Of a DNA stretch of 7,097 nt, positions 1 to 5,956 are shown piece after piece (positions within the stretch are counted from its first letter, which is position 1; each line of letters opens with the position of its first letter). The stretch is from Brevundimonas sp. (GTDB lineage: Bacteria > Pseudomonadota > Alphaproteobacteria > Caulobacterales > Caulobacteraceae), in assembly GCF_031082345.1 (NCBI RefSeq), contig NZ_JAVHLH010000149.1:1-7097 (forward strand), written 5' to 3'. The notes below the pieces were generated by a model. It had not been told where the DNA came from. It did no database searches and worked only from the letters and a program-made list of their open reading frames with translations. Both the position numbers and the translations under genes were made by a program.

Positions 1-350
1 CGTCCGCCGCCGCCGCCGCCGTCTTCGCGGTGCTGGGGCTGGGCGCGATCGACATCCTGATCCTGCTGCCCATCCTGATGGGCGTGGTCGGGGCCTTGTT
101 CGGCTTCTTCATGGCGGCCATCGGCCTGTTCGTCGGCGGCGGCGTGATCATGGTCGCCGGTCCGTTCGCCGGCTTCCCCGGCGGCGTCTTCACTGCGGTC
201 CTCGCCGGCCTCGGCATGATGGCCGGCGCCACGGCGCTCGCCGCCCTGACCGCCATCGCCACCGTCCTGCTGGTCAATGCGACCGTCTGGTACGCCCGCC
301 TGCACTACCGGCTGCTGAAGCCGGCCCTTGAACCCCAAGCCCAGGCCTGA
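1..350 (+). CDS. DUF1700-type (HAAS-like) integral membrane protein, 5' end missing
   Basis: This reading frame is open to the left edge, and its first complete codon is at position 3, so the gene starts upstream of the window. The visible C-terminal part, about 115 residues, begins with an alanine run encoded by five consecutive GCC codons (6-20). It continues as almost uninterrupted hydrophobic sequence rich in Gly, Ala and Leu, compatible with three or four membrane segments, and ends in a short polar tail after the motif YARLHYRLLKP. A GTG at 30 could be mistaken for a start, but it lies inside the hydrophobic region with no SD sequence, so I treat the gene as truncated. The pattern fits the C-terminal half of DUF1700 proteins, whose soluble N-terminal helical domain would lie outside the window. 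Family knowledge: such genes often sit between a PadR-type regulator and a GIN-domain gene, and the next gene here is exactly that. The molecular function is unknown. Confidence 0.72.
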   Translation, partial: SAAAAAVFAVLGLGAIDILILLPILMGVVGALFGFFMAAIGLFVGGGVIMVAGPFAGFPGGVFTAVLAGLGMMAGATALAALTAIATVLLVNATVWYARLHYRLLKPALEPQAQA

Positions 351-362
351 GGAGAGATCCGC

Positions 363-1121
363 ATGATCCGCACCCTTCTGATCATCACCGGCGCCAGCCT
401 GGTGCTCTGCGTCGCCGCCCTCGCCGGAGCCGCCGCCATCGGCGGCCAGGACATGGCCCGCCACGGCTGGACCTGGACCTTCCGCGACCACGTCGGAGTC
501 CGCCGCGAGGAGTCTGTCACCTTCAAGCGGGTCGACAGCGGCCCCCGCGTCACCCGCACCCTCGCCTGGGACGGCAGCGACCGTCTGGACATCGAGGTCA
601 ACGCCGATGTCACCTACGTCCAGGGCGACGCGGCCTCGGTCGAGATTGTCGGCCCCCGCGACCAGGTCGAAGGCCTGCGCCTCCGCGGCGGCCGGCTGAC
701 CTTCAACGACGACGACGACACCGAGGTCGTGGTGTTCGGCTGGCGCAACCACGACCGGCTGCAGATCACGGTGACCGCCCCCTCGGTCCGCACGTTCGGC
801 CTGTCCAGCTCGGGCGATTTGAGCATCCGCGAGTACGACCAGCCCGACCTCATGGTCCGCATCACCGGTTCGGGCGATGTCGACGCCTCCGGACGCACCG
901 AGACCGTCGAGCTCGACATCCATGGCTCGGGCGAGGCCGACCTCTCGGGGCTCGAGACCCGGGACGCCGACGTCGAGATTTCCGGCTCGGGAGAGGCGGC
1001 CGTCGGGCCGACCGGCGCCGCCCGGATCACCATCTCCGGCTCCGGCGACGTCGACCTGACGCAACGGCCGGCCAGCCTGATCCAGAACGTGTCCGGTTCG
1101 GGCGACGTCAATCAGCGCTGA
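363..1121 (+). CDS. Exported GIN-domain (DUF2807) protein
   Basis: This is a 252-residue protein starting at ATG 363, with a GGAGAG SD sequence at 351-356. It lies 12 bp after the preceding stop, so it is almost certainly co-transcribed with the DUF1700 gene. Residues 1-27 form an N-terminal hydrophobic segment (signal peptide or anchor). From about residue 63 the sequence is the beta-strand-rich GIN domain, opening with a DRLDIEVNADV segment. The C-terminal 105 residues carry six SG(D/E) turns whose glycines lie at about 151, 171, 190, 210, 228 and 247. This regular 18-20 residue spacing suits successive rungs of a beta-solenoid. An acidic NDDDD run (residues 115-119) is encoded by repeated GAC codons. 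Family knowledge: the domain is called a putative autotransporter adhesin head domain, but its role in Proteobacteria is not established. By inference it is periplasmic or surface-associated and works with the membrane protein encoded upstream. The Cys at residue 16 is not in a lipobox. Confidence 0.85.
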   Translation: MIRTLLIITGASLVLCVAALAGAAAIGGQDMARHGWTWTFRDHVGVRREESVTFKRVDSGPRVTRTLAWDGSDRLDIEVNADVTYVQGDAASVEIVGPRDQVEGLRLRGGRLTFNDDDDTEVVVFGWRNHDRLQITVTAPSVRTFGLSSSGDLSIREYDQPDLMVRITGSGDVDASGRTETVELDIHGSGEADLSGLETRDADVEISGSGEAAVGPTGAARITISGSGDVDLTQRPASLIQNVSGSGDVNQR

Positions 1122-1129
1122 CAACCAGG

Positions 1130-1157
1130 GCGAGGCCGGTGACTTCGCCGGCCTCGC
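1130..1157 (+). terminator. GC-rich hairpin after the GIN-domain gene, candidate terminator
   Basis: GCGAGGCCGG (1130-1139) is perfectly complementary to CCGGCCTCGC (1148-1157). A U-G pair at 1140/1147 could extend the stem to 11 bp with a 6-nt loop. The hairpin starts 8 bp after the GIN-domain stop codon and ends 16 bp before the tldD start. No clear T-run follows (the next bases are ATCCTATCT), so a canonical intrinsic terminator is not proven. It could be a 3'-end stabilising structure, or it could attenuate read-through into tldD. Confidence 0.5.
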
Positions 1158-1167
1158 ATCCTATCTG
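1139..1167 (+). promoter_or_regulatory. Possible weak promoter for a leaderless tldD mRNA
   Basis: GTGACT (1139-1144) matches the -35 consensus TTGACA at four of six positions. It is followed, after exactly 17 bp, by TATCTG (1162-1167), which matches TATAAT at three of six. The ATG of tldD begins 7 bp after the end of this hexamer, where a transcript start would be expected. There is no recognisable SD sequence before that ATG. Both boxes are weak, so this is only a suggestion. Confidence 0.2.
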
Positions 1168-1173
1168 AACGGC

Positions 1174-2604
1174 ATGACCCTTCACGTTCAGCCGCCCGCC
1201 ATCCTCGAATCCGCCGACGTCAGCCCGGACGAGGCCCTCTCCATCCTCCAGGACGCGCTGACCGGAGCCGACGACGGGGAGCTGTTCCTCGAACGCTCCG
1301 AATCCGAATCGCTGGTGTTCGACGACGGCCGCCTCAAGTCCGCGGCCTATGACGCCACCGAAGGCTTCGGCCTGCGGGTGGTGGTGGGCGAGACCGCCGG
1401 CTACGCCCACGCCAACGAGATCAGCGGTCCCGCCATTCGCCGCGCCGCCGACAGCGCCGCCCTCGCCAAGGCCGGCCACGCGGGGGTGACGGCCGAGGCG
1501 CCCCGCGCCACCAATCAGAAACTCTACGAGGCCGTCGACCCCCTCGCCTCGCCCGCCTTCTCCGACAAGATCGCCCTGCTCTCGGAAATCGACGCCTGGG
1601 CCCGCGCCCGCGATCCGCGCGTGGTGCAGGTCTCGGCCAGTCTGGTCGGCGAGCGCCGCAATATCGAGATCCTGCGCGGCGACGGCCGCCGCGTCTCCGA
1701 CCTGCGCCCGCTGGTGCGCCTCAATGTCTCGGTCACGGTGGAGAAGGACGGCCGCCGCGAGAGCGCCTCCTCGGGGGCCGGCGGCCGGGCCGGCTTCGAG
1801 ACCTGGATCGCGCCGGACCGCTGGCAATGGCAGGTCGACGAGGCCCTGAGGCAGGCGCTGGTCAATCTGGAGGCCGTCGACTGCCCGGCCGGCGAGATGG
1901 ACGTGGTCCTCGGCGCCGGCTGGCCCGGCGTCCTGCTGCACGAGGCCATCGGCCACGGCTTCGAGGGCGATTTCCACCGCAAGGGCTCGTCGGTGTTCTC
2001 GGGCAAGATGGGCCAGCGCGTCGCCGCCCCGGGCGTGACCGTGGTCGACGACGGCTCCATCGCCGGCCGCCGCGGCTCGCTGAGCATCGACGACGAGGGC
2101 ACCCCGACCTCGCGCACCGTGCTGATCGAGGACGGCATCATGGTCGGGCTGATGCATGACCGGCTGTCGGCGCGTCAGCTGGGCGCCCGCGCCACCGGCA
2201 ACGGCCGGCGCCAGTCCTTCGCCCACATGCCGATGCCGCGCATGACCAACACCTTCATGGAAGGCGGCAAGGACAAGCAGGCAGACATGATCGCCTCGAC
2301 GAAGCGCGGCCTCTATGCGGCCAATTTCGGCGGCGGCCAGGTCGACATCACCAACGGCAAATTCGTCTTCCAGTGCACCGAGGCCTACCTGATCGAGGAC
2401 GGCAAGATCACCGCGCCCGTGCGCGGCGCCACCCTGATCGGCGACGGGGCCACGGCCCTGCAAAGGGTGGAGATGATCGGCGACGACTTCGCCTTTGATC
2501 CCGGCGTCGGCGTCTGCGGCAAGGCCGGCCAGGGCGTCCCGGTCGGCATCGGCCAGCCCAGCCTCAAGATCGGCGGCCTGACGGTCGGCGGAACGGCGGT
2601 TTGA
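1174..2604 (+). CDS. tldD: Metalloprotease TldD
   Basis: This 476-residue protein has the usual TldD length (about 480) and is similar to the family throughout. The N-terminal domain includes a GFGLRVVVGETAGYA segment. The C-terminal metalloprotease domain carries the HExxxH motif as HEAIGHGFEGD (H256, E257, H261), a DDEGTPTSRT stretch and a terminal CGKAGQGVPVG motif. C448 in that last motif corresponds to the conserved cysteine metal ligand. Nothing catalytic appears to be missing. Family knowledge: TldD pairs with TldE (PmbA) to form a cytoplasmic heterodimeric protease that trims unfolded or leader-peptide substrates such as microcin B17 precursor and the antitoxin CcdA. TldD supplies the metal-binding catalytic site. 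No tldE lies in the window, which is common because the two genes are often unlinked. ATG 1174 is the first plausible start, but it has no visible SD sequence, so it may be translated from a leaderless mRNA. The gene ends 88 bp before the stop of a convergent gene. Confidence 0.96.
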   Translation: MTLHVQPPAILESADVSPDEALSILQDALTGADDGELFLERSESESLVFDDGRLKSAAYDATEGFGLRVVVGETAGYAHANEISGPAIRRAADSAALAKAGHAGVTAEAPRATNQKLYEAVDPLASPAFSDKIALLSEIDAWARARDPRVVQVSASLVGERRNIEILRGDGRRVSDLRPLVRLNVSVTVEKDGRRESASSGAGGRAGFETWIAPDRWQWQVDEALRQALVNLEAVDCPAGEMDVVLGAGWPGVLLHEAIGHGFEGDFHRKGSSVFSGKMGQRVAAPGVTVVDDGSIAGRRGSLSIDDEGTPTSRTVLIEDGIMVGLMHDRLSARQLGARATGNGRRQSFAHMPMPRMTNTFMEGGKDKQADMIASTKRGLYAANFGGGQVDITNGKFVFQCTEAYLIEDGKITAPVRGATLIGDGATALQRVEMIGDDFAFDPGVGVCGKAGQGVPVGIGQPSLKIGGLTVGGTAV

Positions 2605-2670
2605 CCCTACGTCCGGAAATGACGCAGGCGCATGGCAGTCTGCCGACATGGAACGGATCGCCGGTGCCGA

Positions 2671-2697
2671 CGAAGTATACGAGGTAGACGAGTTAGA
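2671..2697. repeat. Three degenerate 9-bp tandem repeats
   Basis: The consecutive units on the + strand are CGAAGTATA (2671-2679), CGAGGTAGA (2680-2688) and CGAGTTAGA (2689-2697). The second and third differ at one base. The first differs from the second at two. The array covers the end of the tldD / TraB-GumN intergenic gap and runs over the TraB/GumN stop codon (2693-2695). Its last units form the left arm of the neighbouring hairpin. The motif is short and the set small, so coincidence cannot be excluded. Confidence 0.5.
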
Positions 2698-2722
2698 CTC
2701 CTTTTTCGGAGTCTACCTCGTC
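2687..2722. terminator. Long hairpin at the convergent 3' ends of tldD and TraB/GumN, candidate bidirectional terminator
   Basis: Bases 2687-2701 pair with 2708-2722 in a 15-position stem with a single mismatch (2693/2716). The loop is TTTTTC on the + strand, read as GAAAAA on the - strand. An alternative perfect 11-bp stem uses ACGAGGTAGAC (2679-2689) with GTCTACCTCGT (2711-2721), so the region can fold in two mutually exclusive ways. The TAA stop of the - strand gene lies inside the stem. Being symmetric between two convergent genes, it could end both transcripts, although neither side shows a T-run after the stem. Confidence 0.55.
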
Positions 2723-3706
2723 GACGTCTGGCGCGACCGCCGCCGGCGCTTCGGCCCTCCACTCGGGCCCGTCCACCTCGAAACCGCGCGCCTCCAGTCC
2801 GTCCAGCACGCCGCCCTCTTCCGCCAGCAGCCGGATCGGGGCCACGCCCATGGTGACGCCGGGCGAGATCAGCGCCGTCTCGATCGCCGCCGCCCACTGC
2901 TGATGCAACTGGGGCGCGATCTCGGGGTCGCCCCACGGCCAGCACTGGTTCAGGGCCCGGTCGATCGGCGAGGCGACCACCTCGGCCACCCGCCGGGCGC
3001 GCCAGTCCTCGGCCCGTTCGCGCGCCGCGTCCGGCCCCTGTTCGGCGGCGGCGATGGCCGCCTCGACGCAGGGGACGTGGGCCGACTGGGGCGCCTCGAT
3101 CAGGCTGTCGATCAGCTCGTCGCCGCGCACCGTGCCGACCGGCCGGGTCTCGACGCGGGCCCGGCGGGCGGCGCGGCGGACCACGTCCATGGCGTCGTCG
3201 CCGCCCCGGCGGCCGGTGTAGCCGGCCTTGTCCTGCATCAGGTCGAAGCCGAGGATCAGCAGGCTCCTGGTGCGCCAATCCTGATTGCGCTCGCCGGCCA
3301 TGACCGCGTCCAGCCGCGCCTGCCAGTCCGGCGTCAGCCAGTCGGCGCTGGTCTGTCCGCGCGGCATCCGGGCGATGGTGCGGATGCGCCAGATGACGCG
3401 CAGAAGGTCGGTCACCGAGGCGCGGCCTTCCTGGGGCGTCAGAATCTGCTGCGACCGGGCGGCGGCGGCCTCGAGGTCGTCCGGTCGCCATTCGAGGTCG
3501 CGCGGGATGCCGGTGATGGCGCCGACCAGGATCAGGGTGCTGTCGCCCCGGCTGACCGTCCACATCGGCGCGCCCGAGCGCCGGGCCAGCACCACCACCT
3601 CCTCGATGGTCGTGGCCTCCGGCTCCTGCGGCGTCTGCGCCACGGCCGATTGCGGCGCGGACCCCAGCAGACACAGGGCAAAAGATAGAGCGAACAATGA
3701 TCTCAC
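2693..3706 (-). CDS. TraB/GumN-family periplasmic protein lacking both GX2H histidines
   Basis: This is a 337-residue protein. GTG 3706 is chosen as the start because an in-frame stop lies six codons upstream (complement of 3722-3724) and an AGG sits 5 nt before the GTG. Residues 1-23 are a signal peptide with probable cleavage after AVA23, so the protein is expected in the periplasm. Residues 34-43 read IEEVVVLARR, which resembles a TonB box. The TraB/GumN fold follows, from the GAPMWTVSRGDSTLILVGAI segment to a C-terminal GGVLDGLEARGFEV motif (about 299-311). Family knowledge: TraB/GumN and Tiki proteins carry two GX2H motifs linked to metal-dependent peptidase activity. Here the equivalent positions read GAIT (62-65) and GVAP (287-290), so both histidines are replaced. 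It may belong to a non-catalytic or differently acting alphaproteobacterial subfamily. The tail after about residue 312 is rich in Asp, Glu and Ala. It is transcribed divergently from the TBDR gene, 168 bp apart. Confidence 0.8.
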   Translation of the reverse strand: MRSLFALSFALCLLGSAPQSAVAQTPQEPEATTIEEVVVLARRSGAPMWTVSRGDSTLILVGAITGIPRDLEWRPDDLEAAAARSQQILTPQEGRASVTDLLRVIWRIRTIARMPRGQTSADWLTPDWQARLDAVMAGERNQDWRTRSLLILGFDLMQDKAGYTGRRGGDDAMDVVRRAARRARVETRPVGTVRGDELIDSLIEAPQSAHVPCVEAAIAAAEQGPDAARERAEDWRARRVAEVVASPIDRALNQCWPWGDPEIAPQLHQQWAAAIETALISPGVTMGVAPIRLLAEEGGVLDGLEARGFEVDGPEWRAEAPAAVAPDVDEVDSEKGV

Positions 3707-3762
3707 GATTACCTGCCGTCTCTAGTATTAAAGAATAAATGGAAGCCTCGATAAGAACACGA

Positions 3763-3782
3763 GCATGACATTCCTGTAATGC
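3763..3782. promoter_or_regulatory. 20-bp imperfect palindrome, candidate operator in the divergent promoter region
   Basis: GCATGACATTCCTGTAATGC has arms matching at seven of eight positions around a 4-bp centre (GCATnACA / TGTnATGC). It lies in the most AT-rich part of the window, 56 bp from the TraB/GumN start and 92 bp from the TBDR start, so it could control either or both genes. ATGACA (3765-3770) inside it matches the -35 consensus at five of six positions toward the TBDR. No convincing -10 hexamer lies at the right distance; GCTTTT is at 17 bp spacing. I do not recognise a specific regulator for this motif, and it does not resemble a Fur box. Confidence 0.4.
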
Positions 3783-3844
3783 TGTCTGCTTTTTAATCCA
3801 CCTTGCCGTCTTGTAACTGGAGCTGTCCGCGTCAGGACGCCACA

Positions 3845-3864
3845 CCTTCGTCACACGACGAGGG
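3845..3864 (+). promoter_or_regulatory. Hairpin occluding the TBDR ribosome binding site
   Basis: Bases 3845-3852 (CCTTCGTC) pair with 3857-3864 (GACGAGGG) in an 8-bp stem with one G-U pair and an ACAC loop. The right arm contains most of the SD sequence GAGGGGA (3860-3866) that precedes the ATG at 3875 by 8 nt. A second, exclusive mini-hairpin (AGGG 3861-3864 with CCCT 3868-3871) would also cover the SD sequence. Folding would therefore limit ribosome access unless it is opened by temperature, a ligand, an sRNA or ribosome binding itself. The structure is inferred from base pairing only. Confidence 0.4.
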
Positions 3865-3874
3865 GACCCCTGCA

Positions 3875-5956
3875 ATGACCAAGACCATCCTTCTGGCCAC
3901 GACCGCCATCCTGTTCACCGGAGGCGTGGCCGCGGCCCAGACCTCGTCGGACGGGCCCGACCCGCAGGTCGCCCAGGCCCCGGTTCCGGTCAACGGTCAG
4001 GACGCCCAGATCGATTCGGTCCAGCAGGGCGTGCTGGTCTTCACCCCCGACTTCTTCGCCGACCAGCGGCCCAACACCGCGCTGGACATGGTGTCCCGGG
4101 TGCCCGGCTTCTCGATCAACGACGGCTCGGGCAGCCGCGGCTTCGAGGGCGCCGTCGGCAACATCCTGATCAACAACGCCCGCCCCGCCTCCAAGAACGA
4201 CACCGGCTCCAACGTCCTGTCGCGCACCGCAGCCAGCCAGGTCGAGCGCATCGAGCTGATCCGCGGCGGCGCTCCCGGCATCGACATGCAGGGCTATTCG
4301 GTCGTCGTGAACGTGATCCTGAAGACCGAGAACACCCGCCAGTCGATCCTCACCGCCAGCGGCTTCTTCTTCGACGGCGGCCGGGACCAGTTCGCCGGCT
4401 CCTACCAGTTCTCCGCCCGCGAGGGCGAGCGCACCTGGGGGGTCACCCTCAGCGACGGCGTGTCGATGAGCGACTCAAACGGCGTCGGCCCCGTGATCCG
4501 CACCGACGCCAACGGCGTCGTCATCCGCGAGGAGGATTACTTCAATGACGCCTGGGGCGGCGGCCAGTCGGTGCGCGGCAACTTCGCCACCCCGCTCTAC
4601 GGCGGCAAGATCGACCTGACCGCCCGCTATGGGGTCAACGACTACCACAACATCAATCTGCAGACCGCCACCGACGTCCGCCGCGAAAGCCTGTTCGACA
4701 ACGATGGCGACGGCGGCGAGTTCGGCGCCGTCTACAGCCGCCCGCTCAGCGACCGGCTGAAGATGGAGACGCGGCTGATCCACCAGTGGAACAGCTTCGA
4801 ATCGGTCTCGACCTCGCGCACCCGCCTCGCCGGCGTCGACAGCCCCGAACAGCGCTTCACCGGGATCGGCGACTCGTCCGAGTCGATCCTGCGCGGCCTG
4901 GTGCGGTTCGAGCGCTCGCCGGCCCTGACATTCGAGACCGGCGCTGAGGTGGCCTACAACATGCTGGAGGTCGACCAGGCCTTCACCGTCGGCGGGGTCC
5001 CGATCCCGTTGCCGTCCGCCTCGGTCAAGGTCGAGGAGACCCGCGGCGAGGCCTTCGGCAAGGCGACGTGGCGGGTGCAGCCCAAGCTGACCCTGGAAGG
5101 CGGCCTGCGGCTGGAAAGCTCGACCATCAGCCAGTCCGGCGACGCCGACCAGGAGAAGAGCTTCTTCTTCGCCAAACCACGCTTCCTCGCCACCTGGACG
5201 CCGATGGCGAACAACCAGGTCCGGGTGCGCTTCGAACGCGAGGTCGGCCAGCTGGACTTCGGCGATTTCGCGGCCTCGGCCGATCTCGAGGACGAGAACG
5301 TGTTCGGCGGCAACGTCGATCTGGAGCCCGAGCAGCGCTGGATCAGCGAACTGATCTACGAGCGCCGCTTCTGGGGCGACGGCATCGTCAGCGTCGGCCT
5401 GCGCCACGATGAGATCACCGACGCCCTCGACGTGATCCCGCTGGACATGGGCCTGTCCGCGGTCGGCAACATCGGCGACGGCACCCTGGACCAGCTGGCC
5501 CTGACCATCGCCATCCCGACCGACAAGCTGGGCGTGTCCGGCGGCATGTTCCGCTTCCGCAACACCTGGAACCACACCGAGGTCACCGATCCGACCACCG
5601 GCGAAATTCGCCCGATCTCCAACGTCCGGCCGAGGCAGGCGGTGATCTCCTGGGAGCAGGACATCACCAGCTGGAAGCTGCAGTACGGCGGAGCCTTCCT
5701 CCCGCTGCTGGGGCAGAAGAGCTTCGATCCGGACCAGACCTCGGGCTGGCGCGGGCATGACTATTTCGAGGTCTGGGCCGAGTACAAGCCGACCGAAACC
5801 CTGTCGATCCGGGCCCAGCTCAACATCTGGAACGACTTCGATATCGAGCGCACGATCTACGCCGACCGCACGCCCGCGCGCCCGATCGCCTATGTCGAGC
5901 GGCGTCACATTGACCCGCGGACCTTCTTCCAGGTCCGGGTGCGCAAGACCTTCTGA
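3875..5956 (+). CDS. TonB-dependent outer-membrane receptor
   Basis: This 693-residue protein starts at ATG 3875. A GAGGGGA SD sequence 8 nt upstream and a clean signal peptide (residues 1-21, cleavage after AAA, then QTSS) support this start over a TTG at 3803 that would add 24 non-signal residues. After a Pro/Gln-rich linker (23-45), the plug domain spans about residues 50-152. It contains NTALDMVSRVPGFSI, a RGFEGAVGNILINNARP stretch and QVERIELIRGGAPGIDMQG. The remainder is a beta-barrel of alternating polar and hydrophobic strands, ending in the typical terminal aromatic residue (QVRVRKTF). Family knowledge: such receptors bind a scarce nutrient such as an iron chelate, vitamin B12, a sugar or a peptide, and import it across the outer membrane with TonB-ExbBD energy. 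The substrate cannot be read from the sequence. There is no canonical TonB box before the plug. No N-terminal signalling domain or neighbouring sigma/anti-sigma pair is present, so transducer-type control is unlikely. Its stop codon touches that of the convergent amidohydrolase. Confidence 0.9.
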   Translation: MTKTILLATTAILFTGGVAAAQTSSDGPDPQVAQAPVPVNGQDAQIDSVQQGVLVFTPDFFADQRPNTALDMVSRVPGFSINDGSGSRGFEGAVGNILINNARPASKNDTGSNVLSRTAASQVERIELIRGGAPGIDMQGYSVVVNVILKTENTRQSILTASGFFFDGGRDQFAGSYQFSAREGERTWGVTLSDGVSMSDSNGVGPVIRTDANGVVIREEDYFNDAWGGGQSVRGNFATPLYGGKIDLTARYGVNDYHNINLQTATDVRRESLFDNDGDGGEFGAVYSRPLSDRLKMETRLIHQWNSFESVSTSRTRLAGVDSPEQRFTGIGDSSESILRGLVRFERSPALTFETGAEVAYNMLEVDQAFTVGGVPIPLPSASVKVEETRGEAFGKATWRVQPKLTLEGGLRLESSTISQSGDADQEKSFFFAKPRFLATWTPMANNQVRVRFEREVGQLDFGDFAASADLEDENVFGGNVDLEPEQRWISELIYERRFWGDGIVSVGLRHDEITDALDVIPLDMGLSAVGNIGDGTLDQLALTIAIPTDKLGVSGGMFRFRNTWNHTEVTDPTTGEIRPISNVRPRQAVISWEQDITSWKLQYGGAFLPLLGQKSFDPDQTSGWRGHDYFEVWAEYKPTETLSIRAQLNIWNDFDIERTIYADRTPARPIAYVERRHIDPRTFFQVRVRKTF

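Noticed and set aside
6..20. Five tandem GCC units as a microsatellite of interest
   Set aside because: They are in-frame alanine codons in a linker of the DUF1700-type protein, unremarkable at this GC content.
363..446. GIN-domain protein as a lipoprotein (Cys at residue 16)
   Set aside because: The residue before the Cys is Leu (LVLC), which does not fit a lipobox, and the hydrophobic core continues beyond it.
1108..2649. A 513-codon open frame on the - strand opposite tldD
   Set aside because: It is fully antisense to a clear tldD, its translation is low-complexity (Ala, Gly, Asp, His-rich) with no recognisable domain, and it reflects the lack of stops opposite GC-rich coding sequence.
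3803..3874. Extended TTG start for the TBDR
   Set aside because: It would put 24 polar residues before a perfect signal peptide, whereas ATG 3875 has a strong SD sequence at proper spacing.
3707..3874. Fur box or known riboswitch upstream of the TBDR
   Set aside because: No Fur-like 19-bp motif could be seen, and the leader of at most about 110 nt lacks the conserved boxes of cobalamin or TPP riboswitches.
2607..3875. A 422-codon - strand frame overlapping the TraB/GumN gene in another phase
   Set aside because: Its translation is dominated by Arg/Gly/Pro runs and lacks the signal peptide and family motifs found in the 2693-3706 frame.
4475..5908. A 477-codon open frame on the - strand opposite the TBDR
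   Set aside because: It is antisense to a well-supported receptor gene, with the same compositional artefact and no domain signature.
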